This document shows positions 12,343 to 24,447 of a DNA stretch of 64,000 bases, piece by piece. The notes beneath the pieces were generated by a model. The model had not been told where the DNA came from and ran no database searches. It saw only the letters and a program-made list of their open reading frames with translations. The first letter of the stretch is position 1, and each line of letters begins with the position of its first letter. The position numbers and the translations under genes were made by a program. The stretch spans positions 231,535-295,534 of the forward strand of contig JXTB01000421.1 in NCBI GenBank assembly GCA_002914805.1. The letters are read 5' to 3'. The stretch comes from Parasponia andersonii. Taxonomy: Eukaryota; Streptophyta; Magnoliopsida; Rosales; Cannabaceae.

Positions 12343-13301
12343 GAACATCTGGATTTCAACTTTTCCATCCTTGGTGAAGATATGGTCGAGCTTTTCCAGA
12401 GTTGGACGGAAGTGAAGGCTGCCAAATCTAGAGATGGTTGAGCGAGCACATCTTCATAATTTTTTTTTTTTAATTTCAGAACAATGTGGGCTTCGTCCCT
12501 TAATTTTCTGTAATACTTTGCTTGCATACAGATGCGAGCCTTTATCAATGAATGCTTTCTTTATTAGATGCTTGTTCCTGCAAAATAATTAAAACACTAT
12601 ATTGTAATATAAAGATACATAATTTAACCAAGTAGTCAATCACTAGGTGTTTGATCGGTACGCTATTGCGATTCGAATCCAACACTTAAAATAGATTTTA
12701 AGTGTTAGGATAGGTTAGATCGCTTAAGAAAACAACAAGTATGAGTGGTGCGAACTCAATACTATTTTTCAAAAGTTCCATGGCAAAATGTAATATACCA
12801 ATATATTACATCGAACAATGAATGTTTTGCTTAGTTACTTTGTTATTCGAGGAGAGAAATTACGTAATACAACATGCTATGGCATGAAGCGAGGAGAAAA
12901 TCCTAAGATTTTAAGAAATTTTAGAAATTTCAGTGATCTAAAATTCCGACTCCTCTAAATGGATGTTTTGCATAGTCCCTTAGGAATCAAGTAGGAGATA
13001 ATATTATTCTGATCCCACTGCCCCCCGAGTTTTATAGTGTTCGAAGACTGCCATAAAATTATAAAAGGTGAACCTAATCGAATGATGATGAGGAGACACC
13101 CTATTGATGACGATGAATGACGAATAACGAATGATGAATAACGAATGACGAACAACGATCAACGAATGATGATCAACGAATGACGACCAACGAATGACTA
13201 ATAACGAATGACGAACAACGAATGACGATCAACGAATGGCGATTAATGAATGACAAATATAAGTAGATATCTTTATTGATGAATGACGAATACATGAAGA
13301 T
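12343..13301. other. Non-coding part of the Gypsy element
   Basis: Between the end of the antisense gene and the integrase stop there is no coding sequence on either strand that I can support. It holds an AATGA-type minisatellite, listed separately. Confidence 0.5.
13084..13260. repeat. Minisatellite of CGAATGACGA-type units
   Basis: About 175 bp is built from short imperfect units such as ACGAATGACGA, ACGAACA and ACGATCA with 8-15-bp spacing. It lies between the two convergent gene sets of the Gypsy element. Unit length is irregular and there are no conserved spacers. Confidence 0.85.
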
Positions 13302-14404
13302 TTACTGATAATAGCGACGAAGTTGTTCTGTATTCCAAGTATGCTCGATCTTTTGTCCACCAGTGCGAGCTAACTTATATGTCCCAGGTCAAATAACGGC
13401 ATCAATATCATATAGTCCTTCCCAAGAGGGTCCAAATACACCGGCACCGTACTCTTTATTATTAGGTAGAACTTGTCGAAGAACAAGATCACTAACTTCA
13501 AACCCTCGGCTTCTAACTTTAGAGTTATAATATCGAGCCGTGTGCTGTTGATATGATGCGATCCGAAGCTGAGACTGCTCGTGGCTTTCTTCTAAAAGAT
13601 CGAGCTCAATCCTCATTAATGCGCTATTCTAATCTTGCTCATAGGTAGATTATCGTAAAGAGCTCGCACCAACTTCTACGGGTACCATTGCTTCGTATCC
13701 ATAAGTAAAGAGAATGGACTCTCTCCAGTAGTGGTTCATTGAGTGGTGCGATAAGCCCATAATACTTCAGGGAATACTTCTGGCCAAGTTCTTTTGTGCT
13801 CTTCTAGCTTTGTCTTAATGTTCTGTTTAAGTATCTTGTTTATAGCCTCGACCTGTCTATTGGCTTGTGGATGAACAACAGCAGAGAAATTCTTCTTGAT
13901 GCCTAAGTTGTCGCAAAAGTTACGGAACTCATTGCAGTCAAATTGTTTCCTATTATCAGAAATTATGGTACACAGTATACCATAAAGGCAGATTATAGAT
14001 TTGTAAACAAAATCTATCATCTTCTTTGCAGAAATGGTACTCAAGGCTTTAGCTTCTGTCCACTTGGTAAAATAATCGACTGCGGCTACCGCGTATTTTA
14101 ATCCACTTCGCACCAATGGAAGCATTCCGATAATATCAATTCTCCACACTGCAAATGGCCATGGACTGGTCATTGGAGTTAAAGGAACAGATGGTATTCT
14201 AGGAATAATTGCAAATCGTTGACATTTGTCATACCTCTTAACAAATTCCATTGTATCCTTCTTCATAGTTGGCCGAAAATACCCTTGTCTTAGAACTTTG
14301 TTCACAACTGCCTGCCCCTCGGAATGGTTCCCACATATTCCTTCGTGAATTTCTCTCATAATATAGTGTGCTTTTTCTTCATCGACACATAACAACAATG
14401 GCAA
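13302..14404 (-). pseudogene. Gypsy integrase remnant
   Basis: Minus-strand pieces give the integrase in order. The zinc-binding region has HEGICGNHSEG, then VKRYDKCQRFA, where the first Cys of the usual CxxC is Tyr. The catalytic core has the first Asp in WRIDIIG, the second in IISDNRKQF and the Glu in HPQANRQVEAINK, so the DDE residues remain, although two Gly nearby are Arg. The C-terminal region ASYQQHTARYYNSKVRSRGF follows after several stops near 13620-13740. The last frame ends at TAA 13302-13304. It is decayed and cannot give an active enzyme. Confidence 0.9.
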
Positions 14405-14416
14405 ACTAAAACTTCT

Positions 14417-15205
14417 TCAATAAAGCTTTTCGTTATAGATGACATAGCGAGCTGCCTTCATTCGAAGTCGCTTTGCATCGTCTTTGTTTTCGGAGAGGTT
14501 GCCATTTTGTATATACTCCATTATAGGATCCATCCATGATAGTTTCTTGTCAACCGGCATGATTATTTGGGGTTCTACTTCGATACTTGGTTTTACAAGT
14601 ACTTTGACAAGGACCACTTTTAGTAATTCGGCATCTTTTGTTGAAGCGAGCTTAGCTAGAGCATCTGCTCGAGTATATTTAATGCGAGAAAGAAGTTGAA
14701 TGTTATAGGCAGTAAATGTCGATAAGAGTCTTTGTACCTCCTTTAAATAAGCCATCATTCTTTCTCCTCTTGCCTGATAATCGCCAATCATTTGACAAAC
14801 AACTAGCTAGGAATCATTGTATACCTCAATCATTTTGACCTTCATTTCTCATGCAAGTTTTAGCCTAGCTATCAGTGATTCATATTCTGTCTCATTATTT
14901 GGTGCTGAAAATTTGAAGCGAAGTGCACAATAAATATTGTGCCCTTCAGGACTGATTAGCACTAATCCCGCATCGGCTCCATTCTCATTCGATGATCCAT
15001 CAACGTAAAGTTTCCACAGTTTTGATAAATCTGTAGTAGGTTTTTTAATTACTTCTATGGAAACATTGACATCATATGTGAATTCTGCAATGAAATCTGC
15101 GAGAGCTTGCACTTTAATCGCAGTACGAGATTGAAAATTGATATCAAACTGACTCAACTCAATTGCCCACTTGAGTAATTGTCCTGAAGCTTCAGGTTTT
15201 TGCAA
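14417..15205 (-). pseudogene. Gypsy RNase H and RT connection remnant
   Basis: The minus strand encodes the end of reverse transcriptase (SGQLLKWAIELSQFDINF), then RNase H with LYVDGSSNENGADAGLVL, the Glu-bearing NNETEYESLIARLKLA, and the tail TRADALAKLAS. The pattern fits the Tat-type RNase H. A stop splits it near 14800, and it continues as the linker that leads to integrase. Confidence 0.88.
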
Positions 15206-17042
15206 AACCTACTTTAACGGAAAATTCGTGAAAATTTTAATGGAATGCGTATGAAAATAAGGTCGAAGCTTCCTGGATGCGACGATGAGTGCTAATGCCA
15301 ACTTCTCTATCTCTGGATATCTTGCTTCGGTATCGAGCAATCTTTTACTTACGTAATATACTAGTCGCTGTATCTTTTCTTCTTCTCGAATTAATGCAGC
15401 ACTTGTCGCAGGTATAAATACAATTCTTCCCTTGGTTTGGCTTCGACAAGAGTAGAGGAGAACCTAAGTGTGCTTTCAATTCTCGAAATGTCTACTCGTA
15501 TTCTTCTGTCCACTCAAACTTCTTCGAACCCTTTAGTACTTCGAAGAATGGTTGATACTTATCTGTTGACTTAGATATAAATCGACTTAATGCAGCCACC
15601 CTTCCTGCTAGGCTTTGAACGTCTTTGGGTTTGCGGGAGAATTGCATATCAATTAGTACTTGTATCTTCTGGGGATTAGCTTTGATTCCTCACTGGTTGA
15701 CCATGAACCCCAGGAATTTCCATATCCTACCCCGAATGCGCACTTCTGGGGGTTTAGCCTCATCTGATTTTTCGAAGAATGTTGAACATCTCATCAAGAT
15801 GCTTGATGTGATCTTCAGCTCTCTTCGATTTCACCAGCATGTCATCAACATATACTTCCATTGTCTTGCCAATTTGCTTTACAAACATCATATTGACAAG
15901 ACACTGATAAGTCCCTCCAGCGTTGATGAGTCCAAAAGGCATCTTCTTATAACAGTATAACCCTCAGTCAGTAATGAACGAAGTATGCTCCTCATCAGGC
16001 TCGTACATAGGGATTTGATTATATCTAGAATATGCATCCATAAAGCTTAATAGTTCATGTCACGACATCGTATCTACGAGTTGGTCGATTCTCAGAATAG
16101 GAAAACTGTCCTTCGGGCATGTCTTATTGAGGTCGTGAAATCGATACAAGTTCTCCACTTCCCGTTGGGTTTCTTTACTAAAACTAGGTTTGCAAACTAG
16201 TTTATATAGAAAGATTCCCTAATGAATTCAATCTCGAGCAGCTTCTCTACCTCTTCTTTCAATGCGATGTAACGTTCTAGATTCATAGCTCTTCTTTTTT
16301 ACTGCACAGGCTTCCTCATCGTATCTATATTGAAGCGGTGACATATGATATTCGGATCAATCCCCACCATATCCGAATGTTGCCATGCGAAGATATCCAA
16401 GTTTGATTTCAAAAAAGCGATTAATGAAGCTCGCATGGGTTCTTGAAGCTTCGCTTTGATTTTAAGAACCTTTGAAGACCTATCGATTGGCAAATCTTCC
16501 AAGTCTTCTATAGACCTAGTTTTGACCTCACCATCAATTTCTCGAGAGTCGAGGTCATCGATTAACGTTCCGCATGATGCTTTGCCTTACGCTTCTGATG
16601 CTTTCTTTGATGCTTCTCCTTGTAGCTGAACCATCATTGTGCGAGGTGTCATATCTTTTGTTGCGAGCTTTATTGAGTTATTATAACAAGTTCTCGCATC
16701 ATATTGGTTGCCACACACCTCGCCTACTCCTTGTTGAGTTGGGAATTTCATAGCGAGATGATAGATCGAAGTTACTACTCGAAGTTCCCTCAGTGTCGGT
16801 CTTCCTAGTACAACATTAAATACAGAGGGGCAATCCACAACTAAGAATTGGGTCATTACTGTCGAAACCCTAGGATAGGTTCCAACGTTGACCATTAACT
16901 TAATCATACCCTTGGGCATTATGCTGTTACCAGAAAATCCGTAGAGTAGGGTGACAGTGAGCTTCAGGTCGCTTTCACTCAACCCCATCTTTTTGAAGGC
17001 GTCATAGTATAGGATGTCGACAGTGCTGCCATTATCAACCAA
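15206..17042 (-). pseudogene. Gypsy protease and reverse transcriptase remnant
   Basis: The protease is read from MVDNGSTVDILYYDAFKKMG (16587-17042), with the active-site DNGS of plant Gypsy elements. The N-terminal RT segment at 16299-16502 reads FLKSNLDIFAWQHSDMVGID. The palm segment at 15760-15942 has MPFGLINAGGTYQ and the catalytic YVDD. Between these are several stops and frameshifts (about 15960-16290 and 15210-15760), so there is no continuous frame. Confidence 0.9.
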
Positions 17043-17372
17043 TACTTGCCATAGCTACGTGCTTCCACAGTTGATCTTTATGACCAACGCATCATTGTGT
17101 GGGTAATGGACCTCCTTGGCACACTGCTCTGTGAAGGTAATATCCATATCCGGTACCCGTTAAAGCTTTCGTGGTCGCTGCTCGAGATGCATGACATTAG
17201 TTAATGGTTGATGTTACACTTCTCGTGCGTACCTATCTTGTGCTCTCTTTGAATTTCCACTGATGTGCGGGCCTCCAAAAAAAGTTTGCACCTCACATTG
17301 AATTTGTGGAGGTCGTTGTCGGTCTTTTTCTCGCCTTTCATTGTTTAGTTTAGTGTACTACCGCAGCCTCCC

Positions 17373-19133
17373 TTATTTAATTAATCTTTTGATTTCATCT
17401 TTCAAAGCAAAGCAATTATTGGTATCGTGTCCAATGCCATTGTGACACCGGCAGAACTTGTTGGGGTCACGCCTCGCTCTATCTCTTATCATCGGTTCCG
17501 GTTGATGATACCTCTCCTGCTGGTTCGTGACTGCATAAATATGATCTATGGGTGTGTTCAATTCAGTTTAGTTGTTGAACCTCATAAGAGCTTTTGGAAC
17601 CTCCTGCTTTTTCTGTTGGGGTTGCTTTTCCGTTGTTTGTTCATTACTCATTTATTCGACCTTTTATTATTGTTGTTGTTTGTGGTTGCATCTTTAGCAG
17701 CATCCTTCCTTTCTTCCTTTGTGACCTGACGAAGATTTTCGCGTGAAGATTCCACCCTTAGATGCCGACCAACTCTACGATAGAAGTCTTTAAGGGTTCT
17801 GCATTCTCGCTCAAGTAAATCTTCCCAGAGTTTAGTTTCTGGTCGCACCCCAGCCATCATTAGAGTTAAAACTCCTCCTTCAGGTGGGTTGTTGACCTTT
17901 GCCAATTCTGAGGTAAAGCAATTTAGGTAAGATCGTAGAGTTTCCTCCGGACCTTGCCGAATAGTAGATTGACTGACCAGTGGAATAGTGAAATTCTTCG
18001 CAGCCTAGAATTGCCTTAAGAATGCAGTCTGGAGTTGTTGTCAGGACGAGATTGAGTTGGACTTGAGTCTTCAGAACCACTTCTTCGCTGCTCCCGTGAG
18101 AGTTACCGTAAAACACCTACAATGTGCGAGATCATCGACACGATGTAGTTCCATCAGATTGTTGAAGTGATCCATATGATCTTGCGGATCAGTCTTCCCA
18201 TCGAAAGTATTTATGGTGGGAAGTTTGAATCCGGCAGGTAAAGTAACAGCTCAAACCTCATCGCTGAATGGCGATTGACGATACCCATCAGTGAGCTCAT
18301 CATCCCAGCCGACAAGTGTATCTAATGCGATCCTCAAATTGTGAACATCGACATTCGGAGGGAGAATGAGAATATTACCTTTTGCTAGTGGTAGGGGTGG
18401 CCCTTGGTTGTTTTCGCGATTTAAGGCAGACTGGTCAGGCAGGGTCTGCTGTGACCTTTGTGGGGTTTCCATTGAAATAGTGCGACGAGATAGACTTCGG
18501 TCGTTGAGATGCGATGTGAATTGTTCCTGACTTCGTCGCTGTTCTAGATGTTGTCTCAGGTTAGTAGGATTCTGTCGAGATTCCCTACTAATCCTTTCAA
18601 AGACACTCCTCGATTGTTGTTTTTGCTCGTTGTAAAGACCATCACGATTGATGGTTGGCTCTCTGAGAAGGTTGTCGAAGATTACGATTTGTGCTTGAAC
18701 TTTCAGTTCCGGATTCCAGGAGCAAGTCTGCGACTTTACATTTTCCCTTGGAAGTGCGATCTCCATGACGCTCCTGCTGGTCTTTATGCTGGTCGTAGCT
18801 CCTTGTCTCTAGGATCTGAATTCCTTTCTCAGGTTTTTGAGCATGATGTTCTCTCGGACGTTTGTGCTGTGGTGGAGTTAGCATCTATCCCTCAGCAAGT
18901 CATCGTAGAGAGTCATTAATCTGACTTGTAATTTGTTGAACATTCACCAGTGCTTCTTCCATGCAATCCTGTCTCTGGACAATATTTTCCGGTGTGGTCA
19001 CGGCAGGCTGATCCTGAGCAGGATCTACCTGTGCAGCAGCAGTACTTTGGGGATGATTTTGGCTAGTTCTGATGTTTCTGGTGTTTACTATTATTGAAAG
19101 AAGCGGAATTGACAAACTTTTCTGCCGGAATAG
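17373..19133 (-). pseudogene. Gypsy gag remnant
   Basis: From the right, the N-terminus after ATG 19131 is frameshifted into VDPAQDQPAVTTPENIVQ. It passes a Gln/Arg/Ser-rich spacer (18251-18884, two frames), then the capsid part WEDLLERECRTLKDFYRRVG (17648-17905). It ends in the knuckle-like CRCHNGIGHDTNNCFALKDE (17373-17561), with a Cys-His-His-Cys pattern. Several stops and frame changes break it. Gag would form the particle of the element. Confidence 0.85.
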
Positions 19134-19152
19134 CCCTCATTCTAGCGCCAAT

Positions 19153-19782
19153 TGTTGACGGAGATTTTGTCAATAATGAATTTAAGAAATTGCAAGATAT
19201 GACTTGTGTGTATAAAGGGTTGATCAATCAAAGCATGTAAAAGAGACAAGAATTTTATAGTGATTCGGCTCCAAAAAAGATGAGCCTACGTCCACTGCTG
19301 TTCACTATTTTCTGAGAGATTACAAGAGAGTACAGAGTGTGTTCAGATTGTGAGTCCTTAAGCTTTTTCTTTTCCCCCAGAGCCCTCTCCCACGGCGCAT
19401 TGATCTTCCTCTTATATAGGTGAAGGTAGTTCAATGTTTTCCGATTATAAAAACGGGTAAGTATATAATCAGAAAATACAATTTGAGTAACAATATAACT
19501 GGGTAATAACTTAAATAAAACGATTGGTCGATCTTGAAAGAGAATCTTTTGTTTCCATTTCTTTGTAGATTACCCGTTTGACGAAACTCAGTCTAGTTTC
19601 CTTTTCGTTCTGGTCGCATTTAACTTGTTCAGAGAATGTCACACTTTATTCGGAGGGAGGTCGCATTCGACTTACTCGGAAGAGGTTGCACTTAACTTAT
19701 TCATGCGACCTGTCATGTTCTCTTAGTTGCTAACTTTCCCTTTTTGGTGTTAACCATCATCTAGTTTTTAGACCGCACAACA
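19153..19782 (-). repeat. 5' LTR of the Gypsy element
   Basis: It begins TGTTGACGGAGATTTTGTC and ends GACCGCACAACA, so it keeps the canonical TG...CA ends in both orientations. It carries CTTATATAGGTGAAGG, shared with the other LTR. The likely primer-binding region lies immediately to its left (ending at 19152). Confidence 0.93.
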
Positions 19783-21541
19783 TGTTGTATCTCGACCGTC
19801 AACTCCTTCAGATCCAATACGAGGCATACAAGAATGAATAGTGCGTTCTATGGTCAAAAGAAGTGGACTCGCACTCTCCAATGTTCTATTATGGATAAAG
19901 ATACCAAAAAATTGTAAAAATATTATTAATGGTATGATGTTATTTTGAACAGTTAATTTTGTTACGTGAAATAGTACGATCTTATTTTCAAATAAAGTGT
20001 AGAGGTCTTGTTAGTATAAATTTTTAGTATCTATAATATTCTTTTTAATACTAACAAATAGGATATATAGATTATTATTATTTATTTTTTAAATGTAATT
20101 AATTAATTTATAATAATTAATAAGTTTTAATATATCAATTAAATAATAATTTCAATTTTACGTGTGTTGTAATTAAAAATTTAGTATAAATCTTGTAACA
20201 CATCCTTCGTCACAATATATAAAATAAAATGCAGCTCTTGCAATCTTTTCAAGTGAAAAATAAAAATTTTACACACATAAAGGACGCTTCCATTGGTTTC
20301 CAATTTAAATGTATCGTATATAAAATATAACTCTCGCTTTTCAAGTGAAGAAAAAAAATTTTACACACACATAAAGGAAGCTTCCCATTGGGTTTACAAT
20401 TTAAAAATATCGTGATCGTGGTGTGAAGACGGTCTTTTTATTTATTTATTTAAGGGTGGGGGAATAATGTGTATAAATTAGTACTTGCAAGAATCCCTTT
20501 TGCTTTGGGTACTTGTTCCAATAACATAGTACGTAACATACTGCATACGTAAAAAAAAAAAATATTATTAACCATACATGTATTCTCATATTTTTATATA
20601 AAAAGGTGGATTTGAGTTGAAAATCTATTTTTCAAGTGAATCTAATTTGTATTTGTAAGATTCTTTTTCTTTAATTGGATACCTGTGAGAATCTTGAAAA
20701 TTTTTTGCTCCAATAACACATTACATGGCATTTTAAAAAAATTAATAATAACACATTACATGGTAAAAATAAATTATTATACATGCATGCATGTGATGAT
20801 GTGTATTGTCAAATTTTACATAGAAAAGTGATTTGAGATGAAAATCATGAGAGTGGTCATTTTTTTTTTTTCAAAGATAAACGGTCATCTCTGTTGATAA
20901 TGCATAATATTGCTCTTGGTGAAAATTATTGTAGAATGTTTTTTGAACTTTCACATTTTACTGTTATCAAATCACATTCTATGTAATCGTGAAATTGGAG
21001 AAAATTTTGTATAAGTAACCAACGTTATATATTCTTAACGAAATGACCTAGATACTGAAGTTTACCAAATTATGCATATTATTTAACGATACAAAACTAA
21101 ACCAAATTATAAACATGACATATTGTTTAAAAAAATCAAAATTAAAAAAAGCAAACATTGATTAAAAAAATAGATTGATTTGTTTTTAGAATGAGATATA
21201 TTGATTCTTTTTTAGTATTGAGATATATTCACGGGTAATTTAACATTTTTCATTATTTTTGAAAACCCAAATACAGTTTTATTTTTATTTTTATTTTTCA
21301 TGATGAGCAATTTAAAATATGTATTTTTTAGTATTTAGGTTTACCATTTTTATTTTTTTTAAAAAAATTATATCAACGACATGCATGTTGTATACTCATT
21401 AAACAACAACAAGCTTATAGCCTATCAATGGAGGATAAATGTCTTTTTTATGATTTAAAATACGATAAAATTTCAAAACCAATAAAGGATATATTGCTTT
21501 ATAAGTAACTATATATGAAAACAAAGTCATACGAAGAGGAT
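19783..21541. other. Intergenic, AT-rich, no gene seen
   Basis: No supportable coding sequence is present. The stretch separates the Gypsy element from the solo LTR and holds one duplicated segment at 20210-20415 and short repeats of CAATAACA(C/T)A. Confidence 0.55.
20210..20415. repeat. About 110-bp tandem duplication
   Basis: Two units share TTTTCAAGTGAA, AAATTTTACACACA, CATAAAGGA(C/A)GCTTCC and CAATTTAAA(T/A)(G/A)TATCGT in the same order. The units differ by small indels. Confidence 0.7.
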
Positions 21542-21546
21542 ATATT

Positions 21547-23344
21547 TGTTAGGGTTTATGCCTCAAGTATGTATATTTTGGATATTTATTAAATTAATAA
21601 AATGACATTTTTTTATTTGAATTTGTGCATAATTGGTATGTCATTAAATATCAGAAATTTTCTAGTTTATTTATGTGACCATAAATTTAGCATATAAGTG
21701 TTATATACATGAGGATTAAATTTATGGATAATAAACTAAATATAGTCCATAATAATTAATTAAAATTTGGGATCTTTAATTAAATATTATTAGTACGCTC
21801 CATTAACATTGAGAATGTAATAGTTTTATCATGACTATTGATGTGTTGACATCATAATGAAGGTACTTTATATTATTTGATTATATAGGACTAGGCCAAA
21901 CATGATTTGAATCTCACATAAATTCCATTAACTGTTGAGAATTCAAATAATGTCACTAGATGATCATATGTAGACCAATCTTAATCCTGAGTAGTTATAG
22001 ACTCATATTTATAACATTATGTTCTTTGACATACTTGTTAAAAGTTTGTTTTTAAACAGACCAAAATACTTATATCTTGAGAGCATAATGAGATGAGTAG
22101 TTGGGAATATAACTTACAGATATGGAATCTATTCGTTCCATTAGGAAGCTAAAAAGATGATTTCCTTATGTATTGATTCAGGACTTGAACAGTTTGAGTA
22201 CTCAATTTATAATAGATTTATAAATTAATTGTTCATTAGAGAATCAATGGTACACAATGATAAAGATATAATTGGATAGGTAAACGGAATATAACCTAGC
22301 TCCAATTATGAATTGCCTATGGAGGATTGAACTACATGTAATGATTAAATCGATGGACTGCTCACTGTATTCCGAGTAAATTACTTCTGTAATTTCAAGA
22401 GTGCAATTCCGGATTTTTAGTGGAGTAATACTAGAATTAATAAATTAGACAAATTAATTGTTATAATTTATTGGAGCTTGAATTACAGGTCCATAGGTCC
22501 CCAATTCCACCTCTTATAAATATTGTACTGGATATTACATTATTTCTGTTTCTGCACATTATGTCTAGATAAATAGTTTATCTATATGTAATTAATAATT
22601 GTTAATAATTAATTAATTAATTCAAATTTATGGAGAGATAAGTTTCCTAATTTGTTTAAATTTTGAATTTAAAAATATCTAATTATCAGATAATTAGATA
22701 AATAGAAATTAGAAAACTGATTGAAAGTGAAACACACTTCCTTGAAGTAGTGAATTATCTGCTAGTTTATATATATAAATATATATATATTAATTAGATT
22801 AAATAGATATATATATATATATATATAAAAGTTTACGTTTTTTTAAACTATTCATGTTTTCATTAAAACGTTATATATATATATATGTTATTATGATTTT
22901 ATTAATATATATTATTTATTAAATAGTTTAATATATATATATATATATATACATAAAGCAACCCTAGCAGGATATACAGACTACGTATTATTTTCTACAG
23001 AACCTCCATAAACTAGAGAGAAAAAGAAAGAGTCTTCATATTCTCTGTAGAACAAAACTCTTGCAATCTCATGTATTCAGAAAATTGCAAGTGCCTAAAG
23101 TGTGAGTTTTAAGAAATTGTGCGCAACGCCCACACGTTCATCCAGTTGTACTTTAGGTTTGGATTGGAAGATCGTGGTTGAGAAAACAATAAAACTAAGA
23201 TCTGCTGATAGGCTACAAGAGGTATTAGATCTACATATTTGCTATGAATTAATATTATGCGCTCATATAGTCAATTGTTTTGAGAAAATTTTTGAATGTT
23301 CTTAGGCTAATCTTTCGTTACGAAAAATCGTTTTAAATCCAACA
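21547..23344. mobile_element. Solo LTR, 1.8 kb, with perfect target-site duplication
   Basis: The segment starts TGTTAGGGTTTATGCC and ends TTTAAATCCAACA, giving TGTTAGG/CCAACA terminal inverted repeats. It is flanked by ATATT at 21542-21546 and ATATT at 23345-23349. There is no internal coding region, so this is one LTR left after recombination between two. The length suits a large-LTR Copia or Gypsy family, which I cannot name. Orientation is not determined. Confidence 0.85.
22755..22960. repeat. (TA)n microsatellite cluster inside the solo LTR
   Basis: Four or more (TA)n tracts of 8-26 bp are interleaved with ATTAATTAGATTAAATAG-like AT-rich DNA. Confidence 0.9.
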
Positions 23345-23349
23345 ATATT

Positions 23350-24447
23350 GTTGACATAACAACAACAAACTCTTGTTTTTTTTTTTTTTTAATATGTTAT
23401 TTAAGGACTTCGAGTAGTGTCGTTTTTAATTGTTGACATAAAAAATTGCTTTTTTTTACTATGAAAAGATACATATGATGAATTTTAATTGGATAAAAAC
23501 TAAAAAGGCCCTACGAGTAGTGTCGTTTTATCTTATACTTGAACAATTAGAGAACTTAGACAAAACTTTCAACGTGGAAAAATCATACGGAAATTGATCT
23601 AGGTAATACTAATTTGGCACAAAGTGATATTTTTAGTAGCTTTTTTTAAATTTATATTTTTAGTAGTATCACAAATTATGTGATGAGTTGTCACATAATT
23701 TGTAACTATAAAATGATGACTTTTTAAAGACTAATCAATAGTCACAAATTGTGTGACTCTCCTCACACACTGTCACTAAATAATAAAACACCACTAAAAA
23801 AGTAATTTTAGTCAAATTACTTCCATTTATATCAATTTTCCAAAATCATACACGTACGAAAACTCAACAGTCAAATATTGAAACAAAACACAATTTTTGA
23901 TCTAGTGGAATGGTAATCCTCAAAATATAAACGACATGTCGTTTAGTACGAAAAGCAACAGCTAACTTTACAATATACCCCTCGAAAAAAAAAAACTTTA
24001 CAATATAGAAATTGTCGTTTCTCAGGTATCGACAACAGAATCGAATGAAAACGGCGCGTCGTTCATGATTGAACGACTTTCAATTTGATAGAGCAACGCG
24101 TTTACATTAATTAAATTTATTTAAAAAAAAAAAAGAGATAAAAAGAAAAAAAAAAATCAGGGTCCAAGCAAAGGAGCCACTCAAATCCAAGAGCAATTTT
24201 TGTTTTAAAATTTTATTTTTTAAAAGAAGAAAAAACCAATGAAAACGAAAATGTGGTTGAGAACCTAATCGCCAAGTTCAACTTCCATGAATCAGAATCA
24301 GAATCAGAATCCAGTGTTTTCGAAAACCAATTTGCTAACGCAACAAGACGATTCCAAAACCATATCCAAGCGCCATTTTTGCGTTCCTTTTGGATCTAAA
24401 TCTGAGCTCACAGCTCGCTTGGAGTTTTGGGAGGGATTCATTCAATC
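23350..24447. other. Promoter side of the DUF212 gene, no other gene
   Basis: This stretch holds a perfect hairpin (23671-23703), several GTCGTTT words (23422, 23522, 23935, 24013), the AAAACGGCGCGTCGTTC motif at 24048-24064 and an A-rich leader. The transcription start of the DUF212 gene is likely between 24100 and 24400. Confidence 0.45.
24048..24064 (+). promoter_or_regulatory. AAAACGGCGCGTCGTTC motif upstream of the DUF212 gene
   Basis: An imperfect palindrome of the same type as at 3898, 30906 and 37235, about 390 bp before the ATG. Its role is inferred only from recurrence. Confidence 0.35.

Larger units (their letters stand above)
8661..19782 (-). mobile_element. Ty3/Gypsy LTR retrotransposon, Tat-like, decayed
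   Basis: Two direct repeats of about 630 bp (8661-9291 and 19153-19782) enclose minus-strand gag, protease, reverse transcriptase, RNase H and integrase remnants, in the Ty3/Gypsy order with integrase last. An extra plus-strand gene lies between integrase and the 3' LTR, an arrangement known from the Tat lineage. Inside the 5' LTR (right end) the minus strand reads ATTGGCGCTAGAA, a likely primer-binding region. Next to the 3' LTR the minus strand reads TATGGGGCAAT, a likely polypurine tract. The LTRs look about 90% identical by eye, so the insertion is not recent, and pol carries many stops and frameshifts. No clean 5-bp target-site duplication is visible; TTGTAT occurs two bases outside each end. 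Confidence 0.95.

Noticed and set aside
11466..12348. Minus-strand open frames within the antisense gene region
   Set aside because: They mirror the plus-strand coiled-coil exons; the plus-strand reading gives the recognisable protein and splice sites.
13084..13260. CRISPR-like array
   Set aside because: Units are short and irregular with no unique spacers, and the genome is a plant's.
18548..18919. 123-codon plus-strand frame in the gag region
   Set aside because: It is antisense to gag remnants that are recognisable on the minus strand.
8653..19790. TTGTAT as target-site duplication of the Gypsy element
   Set aside because: It is 6 bp and stands two bases outside the LTR ends on each side, whereas Ty3/Gypsy elements make 5-bp duplications. 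Not firm enough to call.
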